A stretch of 64,000 nucleotides of DNA from an uncultured Anaerolineae bacterium. GTDB taxonomy: Bacteria > Chloroflexota > Anaerolineae > J036 > Brachytrichaceae. The stretch is taken from NCBI GenBank assembly GCA_938028725.1, contig CALIMH010000001.1:62001-126000 (forward strand), read 5' to 3'. Position numbers and translations under genes: made by a program. Below are positions 55,260-64,000 of this stretch, in pieces (within the stretch, counting starts at the first letter, position 1; the number at the start of each line of letters is the position of its first letter). Under the pieces are notes generated by a model. The model was not told the DNA's origin. It made no database searches and worked only from the letters and a program-made list of their open reading frames with translations.

Positions 55260-55302
55260 GCTGGCTAGGGCCAGGCTTGCACGGCGCCTGGCCCTAGCCA
55301 GC
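55260..55302. terminator. Long hairpin overlapping the dppC stop codon
   Basis: A perfect 16-bp inverted repeat: GCTGGCTAGGGCCAGG (55260-55275) and CCTGGCCCTAGCCAGC (55287-55302), 11-base loop. It lies between convergent genes, and the dppC stop (55294-55296) falls inside its right arm. There is no U-tract. Confidence 0.75.
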
Positions 55303-56190
55303 GCGCCGATTCAAGCGCGGGTCCAGCACATCGCGCAGGCCATCGCCCAGAAAGTTGAACCCAATCACTACGCTGAAAACGGCCAGGCCAGGGAAGGTGG
55401 CCAGCCACCACTCGAAGAACTTGTGCCTGCCAGCAGCGATCATTGCCCCCCATTCTGGTGTTGGCGGGATCGCTCCCAGCCCGACGAACGAGAGCGAAGC
55501 TGCGAGCAGAATGGCGTTCCCCATGTCGAGGCTGACCTTCACCAGCATGAGCGGCAATGCGTTGGGCAGGATATGCGTGAAGAGCGCGCGAACGGGCGAC
55601 GCTCCCACTGCGAGGGCAGCAGTGACAAATTCCATCTCGCGCAGCGCGATCACCTGGCTGCGCACCAAGCGCGCGTACTCCGGCCAGAGCACCAGCGTGA
55701 TCGCTAGCGCTGCGTTCAGCAAGCCTGGCCCCAGCGCCGCCGTGATCGCGATCGCCAGGATCAGCGACGGGAAAGCGAGCACAGCATCCGCGACGCGCAT
55801 CAACACTTCGTCCACGATGCCCCCGACGTAGCCGGCCACAGCGCCCACCAGAATGCCCACGCTGCTGGTAGCGATCACGACGACCAGCGCGATCGGCAAA
55901 GAGATGCGTGCGCCATGGAGCACGCGGCTGAAGATGTCGCGCCCGAGCTCGTCAGTGCCGAAAAGGTGTTGCTCGCTGGGTGGCCTCAAGCGCATCCGCA
56001 GTTGTTGCGCTGAAGGTGAGTAGGGAGCGATAGCCGGCGCAAGCAGCGCCACCAGCATCCAGGCTAGCACGATGGCTAGCCCGACTGTTGCAGAGCGATT
56101 GCGCAGCAGCCTGCGCAGCGTCGTCAGCGCTGGCCGGAAGCGCTCCGCCCAGGATAGCCGTGGGGCAGGCAGGAGTACGTCTACCGCCAT
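55294..56190 (-). CDS. dppC: Dipeptide/oligopeptide ABC importer permease (DppC type)
   Basis: A 298-residue permease with six membrane segments. Family blocks are PPSEQHLFGTDELGRDIFSR after helix 1, the EAA-type loop (EMEFVTAALAVGASPVRALF), and a C-terminal FNFLGDGLRDVLDPRL. It pairs with the DppB-type permease just upstream (3 bases apart). The operon order is binding protein, DppB, DppC. No ATPase genes follow in the window, so the ATP-binding subunits (DppD/F) must be elsewhere. Confidence 0.92.
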   Translation of the reverse strand: MAVDVLLPAPRLSWAERFRPALTTLRRLLRNRSATVGLAIVLAWMLVALLAPAIAPYSPSAQQLRMRLRPPSEQHLFGTDELGRDIFSRVLHGARISLPIALVVVIATSSVGILVGAVAGYVGGIVDEVLMRVADAVLAFPSLILAIAITAALGPGLLNAALAITLVLWPEYARLVRSQVIALREMEFVTAALAVGASPVRALFTHILPNALPLMLVKVSLDMGNAILLAASLSFVGLGAIPPTPEWGAMIAAGRHKFFEWWLATFPGLAVFSVVIGFNFLGDGLRDVLDPRLNRRAG

Positions 56191-56193
56191 GAT

Positions 56194-57213
56194 CTAAGAA
56201 AGCCGAACGCGAGGATTGAAGATCGCGTAGGACACATCCACCACAAAGTTGATCACGATATACATCCCCGCAACTACGAGTGTGACGCCCATGATCGGCG
56301 CGAAATCCAGCTTTGTCGCGGCGTCAACAGCGTAGCGCCCAATGCCGGGCCAGGCGAACACCGTCTCGGTCATGACTGCGCCTGCCATCAAGTTGCCGAA
56401 GGCCAAGCCGATGCTGGTGATGGATGGCAGCGCGGCGTTTCGCAGTGCGTGGCGCATGATCACCAAGCGCTCGGTCAAGCCTTTGGCTCTGGCAACGCGG
56501 ATGTAGTCCTGTTGCAACACCTCCAGCATGGCAGACCGCACGATGCGCGTGATCAAGCTCATGCTGTAAGCTCCCAACACCAGCGCCGGCAAAATCAAAT
56601 GCTGGAGGGCGCTGCTCAGCACTTCCAAGTTGCCTGCGATCAGGCTGTCCAACGTTAAGAAACCGGTCACGGTGGGCGGCAAGATCAGGCGCGGGTTCAC
56701 ACGCCCTGGGCCGGGCAGCCACTGGAGGCGGTAGTAGAACAAGGCCAGCATGAGCAGACCCAGCCAAAACACTGGCACGCAAACCCCAACCAGTGAAATG
56801 AAACGCGCCAGGTGGTCAACCCAGCGCTCACGCTGCGTTGCTGCGATCACCCCTAGGGGCACGCCGACCACCACGGCAAACAACGTGGCAGCGACCGCCA
56901 GCTCCATAGTGGCGGGAAAGTAGCGCATCAAGTCGCGCCCGACAGGCTCTTGGGTGGCGATGGACTCACCAAAGTCGCCTTGCAGCAGGCGGCTCACGTA
57001 GTTCAAGTAGCGCTCGTGGGGTGGTTTGTCTAGTCCCCACCGTTCACGATACGCTTGCACGATTTGTGGGTTGGCCATGGCGCGCTCGGAGAGCACCATC
57101 GCCAGGGGGTCTGCTGGGATAAGGTAGGTGAGAGTAAAGCCAAATAGCGTCACCAACAGCAGCAGAGGGATGGTGATAAGCACGCGACGAATCAGGTAAG
57201 CCAGCAAGCCCAT
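56194..57213 (-). CDS. dppB: Dipeptide/oligopeptide ABC importer permease (DppB type)
   Basis: A 339-residue permease. It starts MGLLAYLIRRVLITIPLLLLVTLFGF, with the family's LxRR motif; then YLNYVSRLLQGDFGES, the cytoplasmic loop VLQQDYIRVARAKGLTERLV and the C-terminal DVSYAIFNPRVRL. I use the ATG at 57213, which has AGAGGA 7 bases before it; the longer frame starting at 57297 adds 28 unrelated residues and covers a hairpin. Confidence 0.93.
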   Translation of the reverse strand: MGLLAYLIRRVLITIPLLLLVTLFGFTLTYLIPADPLAMVLSERAMANPQIVQAYRERWGLDKPPHERYLNYVSRLLQGDFGESIATQEPVGRDLMRYFPATMELAVAATLFAVVVGVPLGVIAATQRERWVDHLARFISLVGVCVPVFWLGLLMLALFYYRLQWLPGPGRVNPRLILPPTVTGFLTLDSLIAGNLEVLSSALQHLILPALVLGAYSMSLITRIVRSAMLEVLQQDYIRVARAKGLTERLVIMRHALRNAALPSITSIGLAFGNLMAGAVMTETVFAWPGIGRYAVDAATKLDFAPIMGVTLVVAGMYIVINFVVDVSYAIFNPRVRLS

Positions 57214-57250
57214 CAGTTTTCCTCTCCATGCTCGAGCAGCAGATAAACAA

Positions 57251-57284
57251 GAGGGGCACAGAGGCGTATTCCCTCGCGCCCCTC
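57251..57284 (-). terminator. Intercistronic hairpin between the binding-protein gene and dppB
   Basis: GAGGGGC (57251-57257) pairs with GCCCCTC (57278-57284), with an inner GAGG/CCCTC helix. It lies 33 bases after the binding-protein stop and before dppB, as in many importers that overproduce the binding protein. Confidence 0.55.
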
Positions 57285-57317
57285 CACTGATCGTCAAGTT
57301 GCAGTGGCGGTCACAGC

Positions 57318-59018
57318 CTAACGGGAGACGTAGTAGTAGTCAATGAAGTAAACAGGATTGTACACAACACCTCTCAAGTCCTTTCGCACCACGATCTGCG
57401 TCCGCGGTTGGATCAAGCCGACAAACGGCAAGTCCTTCATCAAGATTTGCTGCACCTTGAGGTACATCTCCGCGCGCTTGGCAGGGTCGGTGATGCGGCC
57501 AGCTTCCTGCGCTAGCGCGGTGGCCTCAGCGTTCTTGTAGTGGACGCGACGGGCCGCGCTGCTGCCCTCAACAGCAAACGCCGGCGCCCAACCGTGTGGG
57601 TCAATAAAATCGGGCGTCCAGTCAGCCAGCGTAATTGCCAGCTTGCCTGCTCGGTAGTCCGCGCGCCAGCTGGCTTCGTCGCGCGGCTCAACTTGCAACG
57701 AGACGTTGATCTCTTTCAAGTCCTCTTGCACCTTAGCGACCAAGGTGTCAGCCAGCAACACGTTGTTGAACTTATAGCCGCCGGGATACACCATCTTCGC
57801 GGTGAACCCATTGGCCAAGCCGGCCTCGGCCAACAGCGCTTTGGCTTGCTCCACGTCGCGCTTCAGCGCCATGTTGGGATCAGTGCCCAGCAAGCCGAGC
57901 GGGATAATCGAGGGCAGTTGCAGGGCGTTGCCGTTCATTAGGCCCTCGATGATGCCTTCGTAGTCAATCGCCAACGCGATGGCGCGGCGGACGCGCGGGT
58001 CTGCCAGCTCAGGTGAGATCTCTGGATTGGTGGTCATTGCCAGGTAGGTCATGTCGAGCGTGTTGCCAACCAACACGACCACATCGGGGTTGCTCTTCAG
58101 GCGCTCGATAGCGTCGATATCAAGCCCGACGGCAATATCCACGTCGCCGCGCTCGAAGGCTTGCTGACGGGCAGCGTCATCGGGCAACTCGCGGAAGATG
58201 ATGCGGTCGAAGAAAGCCGGCTCACGCCAGTAGTTGGGATTGCGCTCCAACACGACCTGCTCGTTGCGTTTCCACTCTTTCAGGATGTAGGGGCCGGTGC
58301 CGGCCGAGTTGTTGTTGAGCCACTCAGTGGCCTTGTCGGTCTCCTTTGCTGTCTCGTCGTCCGTGCCGCCTTGCTGGCGCACCACCTTTGAGTCCAGCAC
58401 GGAGAAGTTTGGCGAGACCAACATGGCGAGGAAAGCCGCGTTCGGCTCCTTCAGCGTGATGCGGACGGTGCGCGCGTCCAGCGCCTCGATGCTTTGGACG
58501 TGGTCGTTGTATAGCCAGGCGGGATTGTCTTGGAGATTGCCCAGCCGCCTAAACGAAAACACCACATCCTCAGCCGTCAGCGGATTGCCGCTGGCGAATT
58601 TCACGCCCTCGCGCAACTTGAAAGTGTAGACCAGAGCGTCCGAGGAGACGTCGTAGGACTCCGCCAAGAGCGGCTCGACGCGGTCAATGCGCGCGCCCTT
58701 TTCCGGCAATGTCACCAGTGTCTCGTAAGCAGCGCGAATGATCTGCGGCGGCGTGATTTCGTATTGCCGACCAGGGTCGAGCTTGTCAATATCTGTCTTA
58801 GGCAGCCCAACCACTAGCACGCGCTCTTGCTGTGCCGTGAATTGAGGAGCAGCAGTGGGGGCAGTCTCTTGTGCTGCGCGTTGTTCTTGCGAAGCGGGCG
58901 TCGGCATTTGTGCTGGCGATGTCGGAGCCACAGCTGTGGGCGATGCACAGGCGGTCAGCAATGCCGCCAGCAACACGCTCCCAAGCCAAGGGCGGGAAGA
59001 AACACGATTGAACATCAT
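57318..59018 (-). CDS. dppA: Peptide/oligopeptide-binding lipoprotein (SBP_bac_5 family)
   Basis: A 566-residue extracytoplasmic binding protein. The signal ends in the lipobox LLTAC, and an Ala/Pro/Thr tether follows. The mature protein has the SBP_bac_5 pattern: LDPGRQYEITPPQIIRAAYETL, AESYDVSSDALVYTFKLREGVKFASGNPL (in parts: TFKLREGVKFASG), ADWTPDFIDPHGW and a C-terminal YNPVYFIDYYY. AGGAGG lies about 10 bases before ATG 59018; TACAAT (59048-59053, minus strand) is a likely -10 box. Members import peptides, but also opines, nickel or sugars; peptides are the default inference. Confidence 0.9.
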   Translation of the reverse strand: MMFNRVSSRPWLGSVLLAALLTACASPTAVAPTSPAQMPTPASQEQRAAQETAPTAAPQFTAQQERVLVVGLPKTDIDKLDPGRQYEITPPQIIRAAYETLVTLPEKGARIDRVEPLLAESYDVSSDALVYTFKLREGVKFASGNPLTAEDVVFSFRRLGNLQDNPAWLYNDHVQSIEALDARTVRITLKEPNAAFLAMLVSPNFSVLDSKVVRQQGGTDDETAKETDKATEWLNNNSAGTGPYILKEWKRNEQVVLERNPNYWREPAFFDRIIFRELPDDAARQQAFERGDVDIAVGLDIDAIERLKSNPDVVVLVGNTLDMTYLAMTTNPEISPELADPRVRRAIALAIDYEGIIEGLMNGNALQLPSIIPLGLLGTDPNMALKRDVEQAKALLAEAGLANGFTAKMVYPGGYKFNNVLLADTLVAKVQEDLKEINVSLQVEPRDEASWRADYRAGKLAITLADWTPDFIDPHGWAPAFAVEGSSAARRVHYKNAEATALAQEAGRITDPAKRAEMYLKVQQILMKDLPFVGLIQPRTQIVVRKDLRGVVYNPVYFIDYYYVSR

Positions 59019-59047
59019 GGTGAGTTTGCCCTCCTGTTGGTACTGCA

Positions 59048-59053
59048 ATTGTA
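59048..59053 (-). promoter_or_regulatory. -10 box for the peptide importer operon
   Basis: TACAAT on the minus strand, 29 bases before the binding-protein ATG, with the ribosome binding site AGGAGG in between. Confidence 0.45.
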
Positions 59054-59243
59054 TGCAAATCCTCTCATGGTAGGTCCGCCCCGCCGCAACTTCGACTTCG
59101 CACTCGCGCAGCACGATGCGCTGCAGACAACATCAACCTCAAGGGTGATGTGCGCACCGCCTCGCGCGGCTGTTCGACGAGCCTCGCCAACACCCCTGCA
59201 TGGGCGCTGAGCGCGATACCTAGTCGGCGAATCCCCTACACGC

Positions 59244-59249
59244 TATAAT
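59244..59249 (+). promoter_or_regulatory. -10 box for ftsK
   Basis: Perfect TATAAT, 15 bases before the ftsK ATG. Only a leader of a few bases is possible and no ribosome binding site is seen. Confidence 0.5.
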
Positions 59250-59264
59250 TAGAACACCTGTGCA

Positions 59265-61733
59265 ATGCCCGGCAAATTGACACAACGCTTTCACGCGATT
59301 CGTTACCAGAACAGAGGTAAGCCGCACCCGCGCGGCAATCGAGGGACATCTGCTGAAGCCCCAAGTTCGCTGAGTTTGGACACTTGGCTGGACGTTCTCG
59401 GGATCGGGCTGATCGCCATCACCGCGCTGACCTTTTTGGGCCTGCTTTCGCCTCAACGCAGCGGCATTGTGCAGGGATGGTTAAGCGTGCTTCAACGCGG
59501 GGTTGGTTGGGGAATATACGTGCTGCCGTTGTTGCTTGGAGCGCTCGGCGTGTATTTGCTGTTGCGCCGATTCGGCAATCGTGTGCCCAGGCCTCCGCTG
59601 AAACGCGCAGCGGGCGTGGCGCTAGCTTATCTCGTGGCGCTTGCCAGCGCTCATGCAATTGCCATGCTGCTGGCTGGCGGAGACGGTGGCACGGTAGCGC
59701 AACAAGGCGCGGGGGGCGGCGTGGTGGGCTGGTTGGTGCTGACTGTGCTAGGCATGCTGCTCGGCAGCTTCGGTGCAGCGCTGGCGCTGGCGATCGGCTG
59801 GGCAGCGGCAATAATGCTGATCACCCCCTTCACCCTCCAGCAGTGGGCGCACATGCTCGGCCGCGCATTGGCTGAGTTCAAGGGTGCGCTGAAGGGCGCG
59901 TTGCAGCGTGCTCCTGCGCCTACCCGACCAATGCCGGAGGCGACGGCGATCGGTCATGCTGTGCTCCGTCAAGCCGCTTCGCCTGATCTCGCTGAGCCAC
60001 AGCCTTCGCCTGAGCACGTCGCGCAGCGCAGCTTTTCTGGCAGCAATGTTGATCGTGTGCCTCCACCTCGCATCATCGGCAACATCAGCCTGCAGGAGCG
60101 CAGCGAGGCGCCCAGCGTGATGGCCGGACAAAGCCCCTCGTCAGTCCCTGAGGTCGCCTCACGCCTCCCGCTAGGGCGGACGTGGACGCTGCCGCGCATC
60201 AGCGAAGTGCTGGAGCTGGGCGGCGATGCTGCGGCTGGTGAGGAAGACCTCCGCGCGCGCGCCATGCGCATCGAAGAGACCCTGCGAGCGTTTGGCGTGC
60301 CGGGGCGTGTGGTGGAGGTGAATCGTGGGCCAACCATCACCCAGTTCGGTGTTGAGCCGGGGTTTGTTGAGTTGAAGGGCGGACGGCAAGTCAAGGTGAA
60401 GGTAAGCCGTATCGCTGCCTTGGCCGATGATCTCGCCCTGGCGCTGGCTGCCCCGCGTGTGCGCATTGAAGCACCTGTGCCCGGGAGAGGTATCGTGGGC
60501 ATTGAAGTCCCCAACAGTGAGGCAGCGCTGGTCTCGTTGCGCGACGTGATGGAGAGCGAGGAATTCATAGCGCTCTCTCGCAGGACATGCCTCCCGCTGG
60601 CACTGGGCCAGGATGTGAGCGGTAGGCCGGTGGTGGCCGATCTCACGGCCATGCCCCATTTGCTCATCGCCGGCACTACCGGCTCGGGCAAGAGCGTGTG
60701 TGTGAACGCCATCATCAACACGCTGCTGTGCTTAAATTCGCCTCAGCAGCTGCGCTTCATCATGATTGATCCCAAGCGCGTGGAGCTGACCGGCTATAAC
60801 GGCATACCCCACTTGTTGACTCCTGTGGTGGTGGAGGTGGAGAAGGCCTCCGGCGTGCTGAACTGGGTGACGCGCGAGATGGACAGCCGCTATCGCCTGT
60901 TCGCACGGCATGGCGTGCGCAACATCACCGACTTCAATGCTCGCATCGCCGATCCCAACGCTGCCGACGCTGAGCAGCGCCCCCTGCCCTACATCGTGCT
61001 CATCATCGACGAGTTGGCCGACTTGATGATGCAAGCTCCTGACGAGACAGAGAAGACGCTCTGCCGCTTGGCGCAGATGGCCCGCGCCACTGGCATTCAC
61101 CTGATCATCGCCACGCAACGCCCCAGCGTGGATGTGGTGACCGGCCTGATCAAGGCCAACTTCCCCGCACGCATCGCATTCGCTGTCGCGACCAGCGTGG
61201 ATTCGCGGGTGATTCTCGACGGCCCCGGCGCGGAGAAGCTCCTCGGCCGTGGCGACATGCTCTTCGTGCGGCCTGATCAAGGCCTGCCCATCCGTGCCCA
61301 AGGGTGCTTCTTGCACGACCGAGAGATCCAGCGCATCGTGAACCACTGGCGCGATCAGGCCGGCGGCTCGTTGCCCAGCAACGTGTTGACCAACCCTCTG
61401 ACTGCTACGATGGCCCAATCACCCTTGCCACTCAAAGATGATGCTTTGGCCGCCGACCGCCTGGATTCCCCGCCCACTTGGGATGAGGCCCGCGCCATGC
61501 GAGACGCGGCGACGAGCAACACCAGCAAAGACGACAAGCTCTTCCAAGAGGCAGTGGCCACGGTGCGCATGCACGGCAAGGCATCAATCTCGCTCCTTCA
61601 GCGGCGCTTGCGCATCGGCTACACGCGCGCGGCTCGCCTCATCGAAGAAATGGAGGAGCGTGGCATTGTTGGCCCCGCCGTTCCTGGCCAGCAGTATCGC
61701 GAAGTGTTGAGCACCTCGCCTAGCGACGAGTAA
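59265..61733 (+). CDS. ftsK: DNA translocase FtsK/SpoIIIE
   Basis: An 822-residue septal DNA pump that moves chromosomes during division. It has a short basic N-terminus, four hydrophobic segments (to about residue 190), a linker rich in Pro/Ala/Gln, then the FtsK motor. Motor motifs: AMPHLLIAGTTGSGKSVCVN (Walker A), FIMIDPKRVELTGYNGIPHL, IVLIIDELADLMM (Walker B) and MARATGIHLIIATQRPSVDV. The C-terminal gamma winged helix (KASISLLQRRLRIGYTRAAR) would read the KOPS-like sequences. The layout fits the compact non-proteobacterial form. It is monocistronic or leads a histidine phosphatase 50 bases on. Confidence 0.95.
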   Translation: MPGKLTQRFHAIRYQNRGKPHPRGNRGTSAEAPSSLSLDTWLDVLGIGLIAITALTFLGLLSPQRSGIVQGWLSVLQRGVGWGIYVLPLLLGALGVYLLLRRFGNRVPRPPLKRAAGVALAYLVALASAHAIAMLLAGGDGGTVAQQGAGGGVVGWLVLTVLGMLLGSFGAALALAIGWAAAIMLITPFTLQQWAHMLGRALAEFKGALKGALQRAPAPTRPMPEATAIGHAVLRQAASPDLAEPQPSPEHVAQRSFSGSNVDRVPPPRIIGNISLQERSEAPSVMAGQSPSSVPEVASRLPLGRTWTLPRISEVLELGGDAAAGEEDLRARAMRIEETLRAFGVPGRVVEVNRGPTITQFGVEPGFVELKGGRQVKVKVSRIAALADDLALALAAPRVRIEAPVPGRGIVGIEVPNSEAALVSLRDVMESEEFIALSRRTCLPLALGQDVSGRPVVADLTAMPHLLIAGTTGSGKSVCVNAIINTLLCLNSPQQLRFIMIDPKRVELTGYNGIPHLLTPVVVEVEKASGVLNWVTREMDSRYRLFARHGVRNITDFNARIADPNAADAEQRPLPYIVLIIDELADLMMQAPDETEKTLCRLAQMARATGIHLIIATQRPSVDVVTGLIKANFPARIAFAVATSVDSRVILDGPGAEKLLGRGDMLFVRPDQGLPIRAQGCFLHDREIQRIVNHWRDQAGGSLPSNVLTNPLTATMAQSPLPLKDDALAADRLDSPPTWDEARAMRDAATSNTSKDDKLFQEAVATVRMHGKASISLLQRRLRIGYTRAARLIEEMEERGIVGPAVPGQQYREVLSTSPSDE

Positions 61734-61783
61734 GACGTGCTCATTGAACCGGCTGCCCGCCTAGCATCAAGTGCGTGTCCACC

Positions 61784-62479
61784 ATGCCGATCCTCCTGTT
61801 GATCCGACATGCCACCAACGACTTTGTAAGGCAAGGCCGGCTGCCCGGCCAGTTGCCTAACATCCATCTCAACGCTGAGGGGAGGGAGCAAGCAAAGGCG
61901 CTCGCCAAGATGCTGAGCGCGCGCCGCATAGACGCTGTGTATAGCAGCCACTTGGAGCGCGCTCAGGAAACCGCGCTGCATATCGCCATGCCCCATGGCT
62001 TACCAGTGCATGTTTGGCCGGCACTAGCTGATGTAGATAACGGCGATTGGGCCGGCAAGCCGATCAAACAACTTAGCGAAGACGTGGCCACCCGCGAGCT
62101 ATGGCAGATGGTGGTTGAGAGGCCTTCGCAGGCGCACTTCCCCAACGGTGAAGGAATGTTGGCGATGCAGCGGCGGGTGGTCGACGCGCTTGAACGTATC
62201 ATCGCGGCACACCCCGACCTGCCCACAGAGCCGACCGCGGAACATGAGAAGCAACCACGCTTGCGCCCACAAGAGGTTGCGGTGGTTGCCCACGCCGACG
62301 TGATCAAAGCTGCGCTCGCCCACCACTTAGATATGCCGTTCGACTCGTTCCAGAAGCTCCACGTCAGTCCCGCGTCGCTTAGCGCGTTGGCTGTGTTCCA
62401 CGACCCGCAGCGAGGGCGGCGATGGTCACAGCTGCTGTGCTTGAACGTGCAGCCTTACCTGACGAACTTTTGGACGTAG
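61784..62479 (+). CDS. Histidine phosphatase superfamily protein
   Basis: A 231-residue phosphoglycerate-mutase-like phosphatase. The catalytic His lies in LLLIRHATNDF (RHA rather than the usual RHG) and a conserved Arg in DAVYSSHLERAQETA. The second His is in VAVVAHADVIKAAL. The usual acidic loop reads DVDNGDWAGK. I use ATG 61784; GTG 61775 in the same frame is possible, with no ribosome binding site at either. Substrate unknown; alpha-ribazole phosphatase or general phosphatase are options. Its 3' end overlaps cdsA by 25 bases. Confidence 0.82.
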   Translation: MPILLLIRHATNDFVRQGRLPGQLPNIHLNAEGREQAKALAKMLSARRIDAVYSSHLERAQETALHIAMPHGLPVHVWPALADVDNGDWAGKPIKQLSEDVATRELWQMVVERPSQAHFPNGEGMLAMQRRVVDALERIIAAHPDLPTEPTAEHEKQPRLRPQEVAVVAHADVIKAALAHHLDMPFDSFQKLHVSPASLSALAVFHDPQRGRRWSQLLCLNVQPYLTNFWT

Positions 62480-63267
62480 AAAGCGATCACCCCTGCCCAC
62501 AACACTGAGTCTATGCGGTCTAGCACGCCGCCGTGCCCTGGAATGAGATGGCCGGAGTCTTTGGCATGGGCTTGGCGCTTGAGCATGGACTCGATGAGGT
62601 CGCCAAACACGCTCAGCGACCCGATCAATGCCCCACACAGCAACCCCACCGGCCAGCTAATGGGGGAGCCTGCGCCGACGACCAGTCCTACCAGCGCGCT
62701 GCACACGCTGCCGCCCCAGTAGCCCTCCCACGTTTTGGCAGGGCTAATGCGCGGGGCTAACAAATGTCGGCCGAGCAAGCGCCCCGCCACAAAGGCGGCG
62801 CTATCGGCTGTCCACACGCTGCCAAGCGTGAGCACCAACCACCACCATCCGTCCTCTAGCTCGCGCAGGCCGGCAAGGTGGCCGGCTGTCCAGCCGAGGT
62901 AGAAGCCGCCAGCGAACCCCACTGCCCAGTCGCCGATCGTGCGACGGTCGGCGCGGTAAAGCTGCCAAGCCAGCGAGGAGAGCAGGGCTAACGAGAGGGC
63001 TGGCGCTAGGAGCTGTAAGTCTGAGAAGCGCACACTGATGAAGGCCGCAGTTGTGGTGAGCATCATGAAACCCAGGTCTGGGTGGTATCCTGCTGCGTGC
63101 AGCAAGCGCCATAGCTCACGTGTCGCGAGCACCAGCGCTGACAGCAGGAGCGCTACAAACCACCAGCCACCGAGGTAACCTGTGCCGAGCGTCAAAGCGA
63201 CAACGACGATGCCGCTCAGCACGCGCGCAACCAATTCTGATGACAATGCGAAATGGTGGTAGAGCAA
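62455..63267 (-). CDS. cdsA: Phosphatidate cytidylyltransferase
   Basis: Makes CDP-diacylglycerol from phosphatidate and CTP, the branch point of phospholipid synthesis. The 270-residue protein has about seven membrane segments and the CDP-diglyceride synthase signature near the C-terminus: SMLKRQAHAKDSGHLIPGHG, with GGVLDRIDS after it. Also typical is DSAAFVAGRLLGRH with the metal-binding Asp. The start used is TTG at 63267, the only one keeping the first helix intact; its position is uncertain. It lies 8 bases after uppS on the same strand, a classic pair. Confidence 0.93.
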   Translation of the reverse strand: MLYHHFALSSELVARVLSGIVVVALTLGTGYLGGWWFVALLLSALVLATRELWRLLHAAGYHPDLGFMMLTTTAAFISVRFSDLQLLAPALSLALLSSLAWQLYRADRRTIGDWAVGFAGGFYLGWTAGHLAGLRELEDGWWWLVLTLGSVWTADSAAFVAGRLLGRHLLAPRISPAKTWEGYWGGSVCSALVGLVVGAGSPISWPVGLLCGALIGSLSVFGDLIESMLKRQAHAKDSGHLIPGHGGVLDRIDSVLWAGVIAFYVQKFVR

Positions 63268-63275
63268 GGCTTGCT

Positions 63276-63986
63276 CTACTTTAGCCCACCAAATCGGCGC
63301 TCGCGGCGGGTGAATTGCTCAATCGCGCGCTTCAGCTCCCTTTCGTCGAAGTCAGGCCAGCAGACTTCGGTGATGTAGTACTCTGCGTAAGCGCCTTGCC
63401 AGATCAGAAAATTGCTCACGCGATACTCGCCACTGGTGCGGATGATCAAGTCGGGGTCCGGCAAGTCAGCGGTGTACAGGTACCGTGAGATGAGCGCCTC
63501 GCTCACTTCGGCAGGCTGGATGCCATCGGCGATGATGCGGCGGACGGCGTCCACAATCTCGGCCCGCCCGCCGTAGTTGAGCGCGACGTTCAAGATGAGC
63601 GCGGTGTTGTTCTTGGTGCGTTCAATAGCAGCTTGAATCTTCTCGACCAGGCGTGGAGGGATGCGGTCGCATCGCCCCAGATGGCGAATCTGCACGCCCT
63701 CGCGGTGCAACGACTCTAGCTCGCGCTCGAGGGATGTCTCCAACAGTTTCATCAGTCCCTCCACTTCGTCTCTGGGGCGGTTCCAGTTCTCCGTGGAGAA
63801 CGCATACAGCGTGACGATGCGGATGCCCTGATCCTTGCATGCACGCAGGATGCGGTGCAGGTTGTCGGTGCCGGCTTTGTGGCCTGCTAAGCGCGGCAAG
63901 TTGCGTGCTTTTGCCCAGCGGCCGTTGCCGTCCATGATGATGGCCAAATGGCGAATGCCGTGTGGCGCCACCGGCGCGTCCACCAC
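63276..63986 (-). CDS. uppS: Undecaprenyl diphosphate synthase
   Basis: A cis-prenyltransferase that adds isopentenyl units to farnesyl diphosphate to make the lipid carrier for cell-wall and surface glycans. The 236-residue protein has all motifs: [20 protein letters not shown] with the catalytic Asp, [33 protein letters not shown] and [20 protein letters not shown]. The GTG at 63986 gives a normal short N-terminus, but the frame stays open to the window edge 14 bases away, so the start could be further upstream. It is coupled closely to cdsA and would feed the membrane glycosyltransferases. Confidence 0.94.
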   Translation of the reverse strand: MVDAPVAPHGIRHLAIIMDGNGRWAKARNLPRLAGHKAGTDNLHRILRACKDQGIRIVTLYAFSTENWNRPRDEVEGLMKLLETSLERELESLHREGVQIRHLGRCDRIPPRLVEKIQAAIERTKNNTALILNVALNYGGRAEIVDAVRRIIADGIQPAEVSEALISRYLYTADLPDPDLIIRTSGEYRVSNFLIWQGAYAEYYITEVCWPDFDERELKRAIEQFTRRERRFGGLK

Positions 63987-64000
63987 CGCAGTGGCGCCAC

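Overview
This is a GC-rich, gene-dense bacterial chromosome segment with about 55 protein-coding genes, one strong small-RNA candidate and one broken gene. I saw no tRNA, rRNA, CRISPR array, insertion sequence or phage gene. The gene content suggests a Chloroflexota bacterium of the Anaerolineae type. The main reason is the very large membrane protein joining a glycosyltransferase-39-like half to a DUF2298 (YYY) half. Supporting points are many solute-binding lipoproteins, SmpB/RadA/RuvA/UppS/CdsA/Lgt housekeeping genes, and frequent GTG/TTG starts. The phylum call is an inference from family distribution, not from a marker alignment.

Layout. 1-4.7 kb: end of a PCu(A)C copper chaperone, radA, a citrate synthase / KDPG-aldolase pair, and a ParB-fold protein. 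4.7-10.6 kb: a BMP-type nucleoside ABC importer (lipoprotein, double ATPase, two permeases) coupled to an ADP-ribosylglycohydrolase. 10.9-14.5 kb: aconitase and lgt. 14.5-17.4 kb: TRAP permeases and a divergent lipoprotein. 17.6-20.3 kb: a receiver-only protein, a PAS histidine kinase, a NarL-type regulator and a universal stress protein. 20.7-20.9 kb: a probable sRNA with clear promoter and terminator. 20.9-29.6 kb (minus): an AlbA_2-type regulator, two membrane glycosyltransferases and smpB in one chain of overlapping genes. 29.8-34.3 kb: tsaC/sua5 and ruvA, facing a methyltransferase / degenerate Mrr-like / TPR-TolB operon. 34.3-40.5 kb: nif3, a broken NTF2-like gene, SCP2, pfkA, sbcC and PduO-type cobalamin adenosyltransferase. 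40.6-46.3 kb: lepB with a sugar isomerase, and a potABCD polyamine importer. 46.3-54.7 kb: an EttA-like ABC-F protein, a YesL-like membrane protein, a GPH sugar symporter, and two membrane-anchored glycosidase-like proteins. 54.9-64 kb: a PUR-domain protein, a dipeptide/oligopeptide importer, ftsK, a histidine phosphatase, cdsA and uppS.

Together the genes describe a heterotroph that imports nucleosides, polyamines, peptides, organic acids and glycosides and burns them through glycolysis and the TCA cycle. Genes are packed tightly: ATGA/GTGA stop-start overlaps are common, and several convergent genes overlap by about 20 bases. Several genes have a TATAAT-like box only 7-14 bases before the start codon, which suggests leaderless or near-leaderless mRNAs.

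No wholly new multi-gene system is evident. The most noteworthy items are the sRNA at 20.74-20.87 kb, the mirrored 10-bp site between the ParB-fold gene and the nucleoside importer, the glycosidase-like protein that has lost its expected nucleophile, and the paired repeats in front of the two-component cluster.
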